Part shown: piece by piece, positions 54,166 to 62,716 of the stretch
Layout: each line of letters opens with the position of its first letter
Numbering within the stretch: position 1 is the first letter of the stretch
Source: Moraxellaceae bacterium
Lineage (GTDB): Bacteria; Pseudomonadota; Gammaproteobacteria; Pseudomonadales; Moraxellaceae
Reading direction: 5' to 3'
NCBI GenBank assembly: GCA_024234595.1
Contig: JACKNZ010000017.1
Span: 35,982 to 99,981, forward strand
DNA length: 64,000 nt
The notes under the pieces: model-generated
Told to the model about the DNA's origin: nothing
The model's database searches: none
What the model saw: the letters and a program-made list of their open reading frames with translations, nothing else
Position numbers and translations under genes: made by a program

Positions 54166-54414
54166 ATGGTCGTTATTCGTTTAGCTCGTGGCGGTGCCAA
54201 AAAGCGTCCCTTTTACCAAGTTGTTGTAACTGACAGCCGTAATGCTCGTGATGGTCGTTTTATTGAGCGTGTTGGTTTTTTTAACCCTGTTGCTCAAGGT
54301 GCAGCCGAAAAAGTTCGTTTAGATGCTGACCGCTATAACTATTGGGTTAGCCAAGGTGCACAACCTTCTGAGCGTGTTGCTCAAATTGCTAAGACTTTTT
54401 TAGCAACGGCTTAA
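54166..54414 (+). CDS. rpsP: 30S ribosomal protein S16
   Basis: An 82-residue S16 with the family N-terminus MVVIRLARGGAKKRPFYQVV and DSRNARDGRFIERVGFFNP. It opens the conserved operon rpsP-rimM-trmD-rplS. rimM begins 10 bases after its stop. Confidence 0.97.
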   Translation: MVVIRLARGGAKKRPFYQVVVTDSRNARDGRFIERVGFFNPVAQGAAEKVRLDADRYNYWVSQGAQPSERVAQIAKTFLATA

Positions 54415-54424
54415 TTGGCTTGTG

Positions 54425-54961
54425 ATGACTGCGATTCCTTCTCCTGAGCAACTGATTACTATTGGTCGAGTACAATCTCCTTATGGTATCAAGGGCTGGG
54501 TTTGGGTGTATGCCAACACCGAGCCAATGACCAATATTTTTGGTTATATGCCGTGGTATGTGCAAATTGGCAAAGAGTGGCGAGAAGTCCAAGCTGTCGA
54601 GTGGCGCGAACAAGGTAAAGGTTTGGTTGCGCGCTTTAAAGATTGCCACGATAGAAATGCAGCAGAAGCCTTACACGGGGCGGTGATTTGGACAGCAAAG
54701 ACTAACTTGCCTGATTTGGCTGATGGTGATTATTACTGGTCAGACTTGATTGATGCCAATGTTTGGACAGTTGATGGCCAATTTTTAGGCCAAGTGTATA
54801 GCTTGATGGAAACAGGCGCAAATGATGTATTGGTAGTGCGGCCTGTTGCGGGCAGTATTGACCAACAAGAGCGTTTGATTCCGTGGATTCCTGAGCAGGT
54901 GGTGACGGTTGTTGATGTGGTCAACAAACGCTTAACAGTGGATTGGGATATTGATTTTTAA
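54425..54961 (+). CDS. rimM: ribosome maturation factor RimM
   Basis: A 178-residue 16S rRNA processing factor. The N-terminal RimM domain has ITIGRVQSPYGIKGWVWVYA and the C-terminal PRC-barrel has YYWSDLIDANVWTVDGQFLG and ERLIPWIPEQVV. ATG 54425 is preferred to GTG 54422. It binds S19 during 30S assembly. Operon neighbours are as expected. Confidence 0.95.
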   Translation: MTAIPSPEQLITIGRVQSPYGIKGWVWVYANTEPMTNIFGYMPWYVQIGKEWREVQAVEWREQGKGLVARFKDCHDRNAAEALHGAVIWTAKTNLPDLADGDYYWSDLIDANVWTVDGQFLGQVYSLMETGANDVLVVRPVAGSIDQQERLIPWIPEQVVTVVDVVNKRLTVDWDIDF

Positions 54962-54979
54962 ACCGCGAGAGCATTAGCG

Positions 54980-55750
54980 ATGTGGTTTGGTGTAATTACC
55001 CTGTTTCCTGATATGTTTTTGGCCTTAACGGCTCATGGCATCACCGAACGTGCTGTTACGCAAAGTTTGATTCAGTTAGAAACGTGGAATCCACGCGACT
55101 TTACCCAAGACAACTATCGTCGAGTTGACGAGCGTCCCTATGGCGGTGGGCCGGGGATGGTGATGCTGATAGAGCCATTAGTAAAGGCTCTGACTGCCGC
55201 CAAGCAACGTGCCGCTGAGCTAGGTATTAAGCCACGGGTGGTGTATTTGTCGCCACAAGGACGCACCTTTAATGAGGCGGCAACACAATACTTAGGTCAG
55301 CACCAAGGCTTGATTTTTGTGTGTGGCCGCTACGAAGGTATTGATGAGCGTTTTATTCAACGCTATGTTGATGAAGAGTGGTCGATAGGGGATTATGTAC
55401 TCTCGGGTGGCGAATTGGCTGCAATGGTGATGATAGATGCCATTAGTCGTCGTGTAGAGGGGGTGTTGGGGGATTGTCAATCGGCGCAACAAGACTCCTT
55501 TGTGTCGGGCCTGTTGGATTGTCCTCATTATACACGTCCTGAGAATTACAACGGTGATACAGTGCCTGAGGTGTTGCTCTCTGGTAATCATGCCAAAATC
55601 CAAGCGTGGCGTTGGCAGCAAAGTGTAAAACGAACTTTAGAACGTCGTCCCGATTTATTAGCGTCTGCGCCTTTAAACGCAACGCAACGTCGTTTGTTGG
55701 CTCAATTACAACAAGAGCAAACAAACGATAATTTAGGTCAGTCATCGTAG
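54980..55750 (+). CDS. trmD: tRNA (guanine-N1)-methyltransferase
   Basis: A 256-residue SPOUT enzyme methylating G37 of tRNAs. Key segments are MWFGVITLFPDMF, DERPYGGGPGMVM, the trefoil knot with VYLSPQGRTFN, CGRYEGIDERF and SIGDYVLSGGELAAMVM. Length and position match the family. rplS follows after about 106 bases. Confidence 0.96.
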   Translation: MWFGVITLFPDMFLALTAHGITERAVTQSLIQLETWNPRDFTQDNYRRVDERPYGGGPGMVMLIEPLVKALTAAKQRAAELGIKPRVVYLSPQGRTFNEAATQYLGQHQGLIFVCGRYEGIDERFIQRYVDEEWSIGDYVLSGGELAAMVMIDAISRRVEGVLGDCQSAQQDSFVSGLLDCPHYTRPENYNGDTVPEVLLSGNHAKIQAWRWQQSVKRTLERRPDLLASAPLNATQRRLLAQLQQEQTNDNLGQSS

Positions 55751-55856
55751 TGATAGACTGAGACTTTAACGGTTATATGCGCCGAGACTTCTCATAGCCT
55801 CTGTAACCATTCAACAGTAACTATAGCAATCTGTTGAAATTTTAGGAGTTATTACC

Positions 55857-56225
55857 ATGAGTGGTAAGCACCCAATTATTCAGAGCATTGAACAAGCTCA
55901 AATGAAACAAGACGTACCTGCTTTTGGTGCTGGTGACACAGTGGTTGTCCAAGTAAAAGTAAAAGAAGGTGACCGTGAGCGTTTACAAGCCTATGAAGGG
56001 GTTGTTATCGCCAAGAAAAATGCGGGCTTAAACTCTGCATTTACAGTGCGTAAAATTTCTAACGGTGTCGGTGTTGAGCGTGTTTTCCAAACACATTCAC
56101 CCTTAGTTGCTTCTATCGAAGTCAAACGCCGTGGTGCTGTACGTCGTGCTAAATTGTACTATTTACGTGACCGTACTGGTAAATCTGCCCGTATCAAAGA
56201 AAAATTGGTGGCACGCAATAAATAA
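55857..56225 (+). CDS. rplS: 50S ribosomal protein L19
   Basis: A 122-residue L19. Features include the N-terminal PIIQSIEQAQMKQDVPAFGA, VKVKEGDRERLQAYEGVVIA and VERVFQTHSPLV. AGGAG precedes ATG 55857. A terminator closes the operon. Confidence 0.97.
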   Translation: MSGKHPIIQSIEQAQMKQDVPAFGAGDTVVVQVKVKEGDRERLQAYEGVVIAKKNAGLNSAFTVRKISNGVGVERVFQTHSPLVASIEVKRRGAVRRAKLYYLRDRTGKSARIKEKLVARNK

Positions 56226-56240
56226 TTGCGCCATCTTAAG

Positions 56241-56266
56241 AAAGCGACCTTGTGTCGCTTTTTTAT
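56241..56266 (+). terminator. rho-independent terminator after rplS
   Basis: AAAGCGAC (56241-56248) pairs with GTCGCTTT (56254-56261), with further T residues. It lies 16 bases before the xerD start. Confidence 0.9.
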
Positions 56267-56281
56267 TTTTTGGGAGGAATT

Positions 56282-57238
56282 GTGGCAACTTCGACTATCA
56301 AAACCACAAAAACACGTCGTCAACGTGGCCGTGTTTTAGCAGCAATTCCTTTGCCCGATAATCAAAGTGGCGCAGAGTTGCAATGGTTGCGTGACCGTTT
56401 GGTAGCACAGGCTTTGAGTCAGCACAGTGTGAATGCTTATATTGCTGACTTAAAAAAAATGATTTTGTGGGCAAATAAACCGTTGTCGTTATGGCAAAAA
56501 ACTGATTTTGAAGATTTTTTAGTCTATTTGACGCACCAAGACACCAGCCCTCGTTCGGTGGCACGTTATTTATCAGCAGCACGACATTTTTATAAGTTAC
56601 AGTTGGCAGAAGAGTTAATGGCATTTGACCCGACCGTTGAGCTAAACAGCCCACGATTGGGGCGACCCTTGCCTAAAGATGTCTCGGAGTTAGATGTTGA
56701 GGCCTTATTAGCCGCTCCTGATATGAGTACAGATTTAGGACTGCGTGATAAAGCGATGTTGGAATTGTTGTATGCCTGTGGTTTGCGGGTATCTGAATTA
56801 GTCGGATTGACCATAGATGAGTCAAATTTGCGTGCAGGTTTTGTGCGTGTGCGAGGCAAAGGCAGTAAAGAGCGTTTGGTGCCAATGGGTGAAGTGGCAC
56901 GCGATTACTTAGTGCAGTATTTGCAAGAGGCGCGCCCGAACTTGGTACGAGGTCAAATGAGCGATGCTTTGTTTCCAAGCAGAGTTGGTGGCTTTATGAG
57001 TCGGCAAAATTTTTGGTATGCCATTAAAGCCTATGCCAAACAAGCAGGCATTGAGCGAGAGTTATCGCCACACACCTTGCGTCATGCCTTTGCCACACAT
57101 TTGTTAAATCATGGTGCCGATTTGCGTGTGGTACAAATGTTGTTGGGGCATAGTGATTTATCAACCACGCAAATTTATACCCATGTTGCCAGAGCGCGTT
57201 TGCAACAGTTACACCAACAGCATCATCCTCGTGGTTAA
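56282..57238 (+). CDS. xerD: site-specific tyrosine recombinase XerD
   Basis: A 318-residue recombinase resolving chromosome dimers at dif with XerC. It has the SAM-like N-terminal domain and the catalytic set: Arg in CGLRVSELVGL, Lys in GKGSKERLVP, HTLRHAFATH, and LLGHSDLSTTQIYTH with the Tyr nucleophile. The start is GTG 56282 with GGGAGG at 56272-56277; the longer frame to 56252 runs through the terminator. The xerD-dsbC-hom-thrC order is characteristic of pseudomonads and moraxellas, which favours XerD over XerC. Confidence 0.9.
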   Translation: MATSTIKTTKTRRQRGRVLAAIPLPDNQSGAELQWLRDRLVAQALSQHSVNAYIADLKKMILWANKPLSLWQKTDFEDFLVYLTHQDTSPRSVARYLSAARHFYKLQLAEELMAFDPTVELNSPRLGRPLPKDVSELDVEALLAAPDMSTDLGLRDKAMLELLYACGLRVSELVGLTIDESNLRAGFVRVRGKGSKERLVPMGEVARDYLVQYLQEARPNLVRGQMSDALFPSRVGGFMSRQNFWYAIKAYAKQAGIERELSPHTLRHAFATHLLNHGADLRVVQMLLGHSDLSTTQIYTHVARARLQQLHQQHHPRG

Positions 57239-57301
57239 TAAAAATTACACACTCTCAGTGTTTTTCTCTTTAAGCTAGTAAAAATTTTGGAGTACCTGAT
57301 A

Positions 57302-58081
57302 ATGAAATTTGCGCATTTGACTTTGATGATGGGATTGGCGTTGACCAGTGCTTGTTCACAGGCCGAACCACCTATGGTTAGTAAAAACACGAGCGTTGTT
57401 GCAGCAACAACTCCTGCAAATGTTGAAGAAACAATTCGTAATACCTTAAAACAAGCCATTCCTGATGCCGAAATTCTTAGTATTACACCGAGTGTTGCTG
57501 GCTTGTATGCAATTAAAGCCAAAGGTTATGCCAGCACTGCTTATATGACTGCCGATGGTAAATATATGTTTCAAGGAGAGATTATTGAAATTGAAGGTAG
57601 CAAGTTAACTAATATTACCGAAAAAGGCATGGCTGATGTGCGCAAAGCGGCCTTAGCGAATGTGCCTCTAAAAGATATGATTATTTATCCTGCGGCAGAA
57701 GGTAAAACCAAAGGTGTGGTCTATGTATTTACCGATGTTGATTGTGGTTATTGCCGAAAAATTCACCAAGAAGTGCCAGTGATGAATAACATGGGCATAG
57801 AAGTGCGTTATTTAGCTTTTCCAAGAGCGGGCTATCCTTCGCCAACATCCCAAAAAATGGATGCAATTTGGTGTAATGCCAAACCCACAGAGGCAATGAC
57901 AGCCATGAAAAATAACCAACCAGTTCCCCCAGCCAGTTGTGAAAATCCCATTAAGTCTCAGTATGAATTAGGCCAAGAATTAGGCGTGCGTGGTACACCT
58001 GCTGTGTTTTTAGAAGATGGTAACCAAGTGGGCGGTTATTTATCGCCTAAAGACTTAGCGGCGGCCATGAAAATAAAATAA
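57302..58081 (+). CDS. dsbC: DsbC-type disulfide isomerase
   Basis: A 259-residue periplasmic protein-disulfide isomerase. An N-terminal signal (LMMGLALTSACSQA) is followed by the dimerisation domain (ILSITPSVAGLYAIKAKG) and the thioredoxin domain with active site DVDCGYCRKIH. The signal ends near a Cys, but the residues before it do not make a good lipobox. The cis-Pro segment is RGTPAVF. GGAG upstream fits ATG 57302. It lies between xerD and hom. Confidence 0.9.
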   Translation: MKFAHLTLMMGLALTSACSQAEPPMVSKNTSVVAATTPANVEETIRNTLKQAIPDAEILSITPSVAGLYAIKAKGYASTAYMTADGKYMFQGEIIEIEGSKLTNITEKGMADVRKAALANVPLKDMIIYPAAEGKTKGVVYVFTDVDCGYCRKIHQEVPVMNNMGIEVRYLAFPRAGYPSPTSQKMDAIWCNAKPTEAMTAMKNNQPVPPASCENPIKSQYELGQELGVRGTPAVFLEDGNQVGGYLSPKDLAAAMKIK

Positions 58082-58161
58082 TTATTGGGTATAAAATGCA
58101 ATTTTGCCGATGAATGCGGTGCATTTTAGCAGCAAACCGTTATATCATTAGCGGTTTTGAT

Positions 58162-58197
58162 AGGCTGCTCAATTTAGAGCGGCTTTTCTCTTTTTTA
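58162..58197 (+). terminator. terminator between dsbC and hom
   Basis: GCTGCTC (58164-58170) pairs with GAGCGGC (58177-58183), with one G-T pair, around AATTTA and is followed by a T/C-rich run ending in T6. A second weak hairpin, AAACCG...CGGTTT, lies just upstream. Confidence 0.75.
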
Positions 58198-58248
58198 GAT
58201 AAATGATTGGCGTTATTAACAGCGAGTCGCTACACAATAGGTGATAGG

Positions 58249-59553
58249 GTGAAAACGGTTAAAGTCGGTATTGTTGGGCTAGGAACAGTGGGTGGTGGTG
58301 CATTAAATTTGTTGCAAGCCAATGCAGCAGAGATTAGTCGCCGTACAGGCCGTGATATTGTTGTGACGCATATTGGCGCACGTCGTGAATATCCACAATA
58401 CAATTTAACAGGTATTACTATTAGTAGCGATATTTTTGCCGTAGTCAACGACCCTCAAGTGGATATTGTGGTCGAAGTCATTGGCGGCACAAGCACTGCG
58501 CGTGAACTGGTATTACAAGCGATTGCCAATGGCAAGCATGTTGTCACAGCCAATAAAGCCTTGTTAGCGCAATACGGTAATGAGATTTTTGCTGCTGCCG
58601 AAGCCAAAGGCGTCTTTGTGGCTTTTGAAGCGGCTGTGGCGGGTGGCGTACCGATTATTAAAGTCTTGCGTGAAGGCTTATCGGCAAATCGTATTGATTG
58701 GTTGGCAGGTATTATTAACGGCACAGGCAATTTTATTTTGACCGAAATGCGCGAGAAAGGGCGTGATTTTGCTGATGTGTTAAAAGAAGCCCAAGCCCTA
58801 GGTTATGCCGAAGCTGACCCCACTTTTGATGTTGAAGGGATTGATGCCGCGCATAAATTAACCATTTTAGCGTCTTTGGCTTTTGGTATTCCCTTGCAGT
58901 TTGACAAAGTTTATACCGAAGGTATTAGCAAACTTACCCGTGAAGACGTGAGCTATGCCGAAGAGTTAGGTTTTAGAATTAAACACTTAGGTGTTGCTCG
59001 TCGCACTGCTGAAGGTATTGAGTTACGTGTTCATCCAACATTAATTCCAGAACAACGTTTAATTGCCAATGTGAATGGTGTAAAAAATGCCGTTTTAGTG
59101 CAGTCTGATGCTGTTGGCTCAACTTTGTATTATGGCGCAGGGGCAGGGGCAGGCGCGACGGGTTCTGCTGTGGTGGCTGATATTGTGGATATTGTTCGTT
59201 CCTTAAATATCGAAAATGCGAATGGTGTGCCTCATTTAGCTTTTCAACCCGATGCCTTAGCCGATATTCCTGTTTTACCTGTGGAAGCGGTAAAAACGGC
59301 CTATTATTTACGTTTGCAAGCCAATGATAAATCAGGTGTATTGGCCGATGTGACGCGTATTTTGAGTGACAATGGCATTAGTATTGAAGCCATTTTGCAA
59401 AAGCCAGCTCACGAAGCAGGCACAGTACCTGTGATTATTTTGACTAAGCCAGTTATTGAGCGCGAAATGAATCGTGCCATTGGTAGTTTAGAAGCCTTAG
59501 CGGATATTGTTGCCCCTGTGGTGCGTATTCGTTTAGAAGCCTTAGACGCTTAA
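58249..59553 (+). CDS. hom: homoserine dehydrogenase
   Basis: A 434-residue NAD(P)-dependent enzyme on the threonine/methionine branch. It has the Rossmann motif VGIVGLGTVGGG, the catalytic region GVPIIKVLREGLSANRI with AGIINGTGNFIL, and a C-terminal ACT regulatory domain (about 355-430, DKSGVLADVTRILSDNGISI). It is not fused to an aspartokinase. I chose GTG 58249 from the family N-terminus; the nearest ribosome site AGGTGA is rather close, so the TTG at 58207 is not excluded. Confidence 0.92.
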   Translation: MKTVKVGIVGLGTVGGGALNLLQANAAEISRRTGRDIVVTHIGARREYPQYNLTGITISSDIFAVVNDPQVDIVVEVIGGTSTARELVLQAIANGKHVVTANKALLAQYGNEIFAAAEAKGVFVAFEAAVAGGVPIIKVLREGLSANRIDWLAGIINGTGNFILTEMREKGRDFADVLKEAQALGYAEADPTFDVEGIDAAHKLTILASLAFGIPLQFDKVYTEGISKLTREDVSYAEELGFRIKHLGVARRTAEGIELRVHPTLIPEQRLIANVNGVKNAVLVQSDAVGSTLYYGAGAGAGATGSAVVADIVDIVRSLNIENANGVPHLAFQPDALADIPVLPVEAVKTAYYLRLQANDKSGVLADVTRILSDNGISIEAILQKPAHEAGTVPVIILTKPVIEREMNRAIGSLEALADIVAPVVRIRLEALDA

Positions 59554-59610
59554 CCCATTCCAAGCTCTTGCTCAAGGAGTGAGAGGCGATGTTTTTGTAG
59601 AGAGAAAATT

Positions 59611-60762
59611 ATGTCTGTAGCTAACCGTTATACTGGTTTAATTAACAAATACCGTGATTATTTACCGATTTCTGACGACACCCGTATTATTTCTTTAGGT
59701 GAGGGCAATACGCCGTTAATTCGCCTAAAAAATATTCCCAAGTTAATTGGTAAAGATGTTGATATTTACGTTAAATATGAAGGCTTAAATCCAACGGGGT
59801 CTTTTAAAGACCGTGGTATGACCATGGCCGTGACCAAAGCCGTTGAAGAGGGCAGCAAAGCGATTATTTGTGCCTCAACAGGTAATACCTCGGCTGCTGC
59901 TGCTGCTTATGCAGCGCGTGCTGGTATTAAAGCCTTTGTATTGATTCCCGAAGGAAAAATTGCCATGGGCAAGTTAGCCCAAGCCATGATGTATGGTGCA
60001 ATTACCTTGCAAATTCGCGGTAACTTTGATGATGGCATGGAGTTAGTGAAACAAGTCGCTGGCGAAGCCCCAGTCACGATTGTTAATTCGGTGAATCCCT
60101 TCCGTTTACAAGGTCAAAAAACTGCCGCTTTTGAAATTGTCGAAGAATTAGGCCGTGCACCTGATTATCATTGTTTGCCTGTGGGTAACGCAGGTAATAT
60201 TACCGCACATTGGATTGGCTATTGCGAATACTCTACGCCAGCAGGACACAAAGTCACTGATTCTTGCGTGTTTTGTCATGGCCATTGCCGTTTTGCAGGT
60301 GGCCCGATGATTGGTAGCCGTCCAAAAATGATTGGCTATCAAGCGGCAGGTTCTGCGCCATTTATGCGTGGCGAAGCGGTCAAAAACCCCGAAACAGTGG
60401 CAACGGCGATTCGTATAGGTAATCCACAAAGTTGGTCGCAAGCTTTAAAAGTCCAAGAAGAATCTGGTGGTTGGTTTGATGAATTAAGCGACCAAGAAAT
60501 TTTGGATATGCAACGTCAACTAGCGATGTATGAAGGGATTTTTTGTGAGCCTGCGTCTGCGGCGTCGATTGGTGGCGCAATTCGTGACATTAAAAGTGGC
60601 CGTATTCCAGAAGGTTCAACCATTGTTTGTACCTTAACAGGCAATGGCTTAAAAGACCCAGATACCGCAATAGCCCAATGCACTAACAGTGCGGTGTTAA
60701 AAACCATTGATGCCACCTTGCCACAAGTGCGTGATAGCATTTTGCAGTCGATGGGATTGTAA
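59611..60762 (+). CDS. thrC: threonine synthase
   Basis: A 383-residue PLP enzyme making threonine from O-phosphohomoserine. Lys69 in NPTGSFKDRGMTMAV binds PLP; ASTGNTSAAAAAYAARAG and PVGNAGNITAHW follow. Cys219, Cys222 and Cys226 with His223 and His225 lie in a DSCVFCHGHCRFAGGP segment just after the glycine-rich loop, where I would expect a shorter loop. It follows hom by 57 bases, as part of the threonine pathway. A terminator follows. Confidence 0.93.
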   Translation: MSVANRYTGLINKYRDYLPISDDTRIISLGEGNTPLIRLKNIPKLIGKDVDIYVKYEGLNPTGSFKDRGMTMAVTKAVEEGSKAIICASTGNTSAAAAAYAARAGIKAFVLIPEGKIAMGKLAQAMMYGAITLQIRGNFDDGMELVKQVAGEAPVTIVNSVNPFRLQGQKTAAFEIVEELGRAPDYHCLPVGNAGNITAHWIGYCEYSTPAGHKVTDSCVFCHGHCRFAGGPMIGSRPKMIGYQAAGSAPFMRGEAVKNPETVATAIRIGNPQSWSQALKVQEESGGWFDELSDQEILDMQRQLAMYEGIFCEPASAASIGGAIRDIKSGRIPEGSTIVCTLTGNGLKDPDTAIAQCTNSAVLKTIDATLPQVRDSILQSMGL

Positions 60763-60776
60763 TATCTTCCCTAACT

Positions 60777-60808
60777 AAAAAGCCTCACGTTGTGGGGCTT
60801 TTTTTTTG
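60777..60808 (+). terminator. rho-independent terminator after thrC
   Basis: AAAAAGCCTCAC pairs with GTGGGGCTTTTT around GTT (60781-60800 core) and continues into T. It isolates thrC from the toxin-antitoxin module. Confidence 0.9.
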
Positions 60809-60829
60809 CATTAAAATCTATTATAAATG

Positions 60830-60863
60830 CTTAAATGAGTATTAAAAAATGAACTTATTTAAG
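60830..60863. promoter_or_regulatory. candidate operator of toxin-antitoxin module 2
   Basis: CTTAAATGAGT (60830-60840) and ACTTATTTAAG (60853-60863) are 11-bp arms with one mismatch, just upstream of AAGGGG and the antitoxin ATG. The core TTAAATGAGT is identical to the site before module 1. Confidence 0.55.
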
Positions 60864-60872
60864 GGGTAAATT

Positions 60873-61124
60873 ATGCATCAAATTCTTGCAGCTCATTCGG
60901 TGAGTATTTCGGAGTTAAAACGTAACCCAACCGCCATTTTAGAGCAGGCAGAGGGTTTGCCTGTTGCGGTATTGAATCACAATAAACCTGCTGCTTATTT
61001 ATTGGCGGCTGAAACCTATGAGAAATTGATGGATTTGTTAGATGATTATCAACTCACACAACTGATTGAGGCGCGTCAGCATGAAAAATCTCAAGCGATT
61101 GAGGTAAATATTGATGACTTATAA
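60873..61124 (+). CDS. antitoxin of a RelBE/StbDE-type module (module 2)
   Basis: An 83-residue Phd/StbD-like antitoxin. The N-terminal half has SVSISELKRNPTAILEQAEG and AVLNHNKPAAYLLAAETYEK; the C-terminal helix is charged. AAGGGG supports ATG 60873. It is a paralogue of the antitoxin at 10476. The toxin start overlaps its end by 11 bases, as in module 1. Confidence 0.82.
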   Translation: MHQILAAHSVSISELKRNPTAILEQAEGLPVAVLNHNKPAAYLLAAETYEKLMDLLDDYQLTQLIEARQHEKSQAIEVNIDDL

Positions 61125-61410
61125 ATTAAAGTTTTTGCCCAGTGCATGGAAAGAGTGGCAAAAACTTGCGCCAGTTATTCAAACACAATTTAAGAAAAAA
61201 TTATTAGAGCGTTTAGAAAATCCAAAAGTCCCAGTCGATAAACTCAGTGGTTATGAATCGGTATACAAAATTAAATTACGTACAGTAGGTTATCGTTTAG
61301 CTTATGAAGTAAACGATGATGAAATTACGGTGTTAGTTTTAATCATTGGCAAACGTGAAAACAATGAAGTTTATGATAAATTAAAAAGCAGAATTAAACA
61401 CCTACCATGA
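61114..61410 (+). CDS. RelE/StbE-family toxin (module 2)
   Basis: A 98-residue toxin resembling module 1. SAWKEWQKLAPVIQTQFKKK, YKIKLRTVGYRLAYEV and IIGKRENNEVYDK are shared features. ATG 61114 is preferred to the TTG just before it. Its stop codon TGA overlaps the ATG of a truncated recJ copy (ATGA at 61407-61410), showing that recJ, or a piece of it, once followed directly. Confidence 0.82.
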   Translation: MTYKLKFLPSAWKEWQKLAPVIQTQFKKKLLERLENPKVPVDKLSGYESVYKIKLRTVGYRLAYEVNDDEITVLVLIIGKRENNEVYDKLKSRIKHLP

Positions 61411-61456
61411 CCAAACTTATTAAACAACGCCCAAGTCTCCCTATCTCCGATAGTCT
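61407..61456 (+). pseudogene. recJ: truncated 5' end of recJ (duplicate)
   Basis: These 50 bases match the first 50 bases of recJ at 63388-63437 in 45 positions, including 23 identical at the start and 16 at the end. The similarity stops abruptly at 61456. The copied frame continues as 29 codons (MTKLIKQRPSLPISDSL then unrelated) to a TAG at 61494-61496. It is a dead stub marking the left edge of the inserted nuclease cassette. Confidence 0.88.
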
Positions 61457-61509
61457 GATGGTAATGTTGTTATTATCAATAGCAATAATTTTATAGTTAA
61501 GGAATATCA

Positions 61510-62703
61510 ATGAATTATCCAGCATTTGAGCGGATTTTATATGAGTTATTGTTAGAGGCAGAAAAAGAGCTACGTTTTAACGAAAATCGTGCTTTTACAC
61601 ATTTAAGAACAATCTTTAAAGAGAGTTTGCCAACCTACTATCAGGACTCACTTAAATATTTAATTAGTTTGGCAAGACAAATATTGCAAGAGGCAGAGCT
61701 TTTGTATTCAGACCGTAGGAGTGGTGTGAGTATTCCATTTACGATTAGCAATAAAGGCATTGATTTTTTAAACAAGAAGAAAGGCTTAAAACTAAATGAG
61801 ATTTCTTTTTTAGAATTGATGGAACACTCAAGTTTTGTAAATTTTATTAACTATCAAGTGACAATACGTATTAACCAACGCTATGAGCAAAAATATGATG
61901 ATGCAGAGTATCTATCTGAATTAGCAGAAGATTCAAAAAGACATTTCATTTTGCATCAAGCTGACAACTTTTTAAGCCAATATGATAGTGAAATAAATAG
62001 TCGTTTAGAGTTCTTTTACATTTATGATATGAAAGAAGAAGATGTTAGTACAAATGCACTAAATAAGCTGACGGTAGCATCAGCAATTCTTCACTGTGTT
62101 AATTTGTTAGCGGATAATAATCCTGAACCCAAAAAACAAGACAAACAATTTTCGAATAGTGATATTTCTCATCTAATAACAGAGCAGCATAAAAAGCTCC
62201 GTGAAGAATTATTGTCTCAAGTAAAGAGTATTAGTCCAAAACAATTTGAAGAGTTATCGGTATTGATTTTGGGGCATTTGCTTTATGAAGGCCAGCCACT
62301 AGAAGAGTTTAGAAAGCATCTCACACAACAAGGTCAATCTGGAGATGGCGGTATTGATGGTATTGTGACTAAACATGACCGTATTCGCGGTAAAGTTATT
62401 CATTATGTACAGTCAAAAAGATACACCACAAATTCTGTGCAACGTCCAGAGGTTCAACGTTTTGTAGGTGCATTAGACCCTCATCGTGCCAAGATTGGTG
62501 TTTTGATGACAACCTCTAAATTTACTGAAGGTGCAGAGGAATATGTTAAAAACTTAAATATGTACGATGTACGTTTAATTGATGGTGTTGAATTAGTTGA
62601 AATGATGATTGAGTGTGGGATTGGTGTCAAAAAATTAAAAAATATTGAATTGCTAGAAATAGATAATCAATTCTTTAGTAATCAACAAATACTGTCAAAA
62701 TAA
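61510..62703 (+). CDS. Mrr-like restriction endonuclease (type IV candidate)
   Basis: A 397-residue protein. The C-terminal 155 residues are an Mrr catalytic domain: QFEELSVLILGHLLYEGQPL with FEEL at 246-249, GDGGIDGIV (278-286), and VQSKRY with Gln301 and Lys303. VGALDPHRAKIGVLMTTSKF and VRLIDGVELVEMMIECGIGV follow. These are the PD-(D/E)xK residues of enzymes that cut modified DNA. The N-terminal 245 residues are unlike the usual Mrr winged helix and are unassigned, probably the recognition domain. AAGGAA upstream supports the start. A nuclease gene follows 13 bases after the stop. Confidence 0.8.
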   Translation: MNYPAFERILYELLLEAEKELRFNENRAFTHLRTIFKESLPTYYQDSLKYLISLARQILQEAELLYSDRRSGVSIPFTISNKGIDFLNKKKGLKLNEISFLELMEHSSFVNFINYQVTIRINQRYEQKYDDAEYLSELAEDSKRHFILHQADNFLSQYDSEINSRLEFFYIYDMKEEDVSTNALNKLTVASAILHCVNLLADNNPEPKKQDKQFSNSDISHLITEQHKKLREELLSQVKSISPKQFEELSVLILGHLLYEGQPLEEFRKHLTQQGQSGDGGIDGIVTKHDRIRGKVIHYVQSKRYTTNSVQRPEVQRFVGALDPHRAKIGVLMTTSKFTEGAEEYVKNLNMYDVRLIDGVELVEMMIECGIGVKKLKNIELLEIDNQFFSNQQILSK

Positions 62704-62716
62704 AAGGAAAGATTTG

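Noticed and set aside
57302..58081. DsbC as a lipoprotein
   Set aside because: The residues before Cys (LTSAC) do not give the hydrophobic residue normally needed three places before the lipidated Cys.
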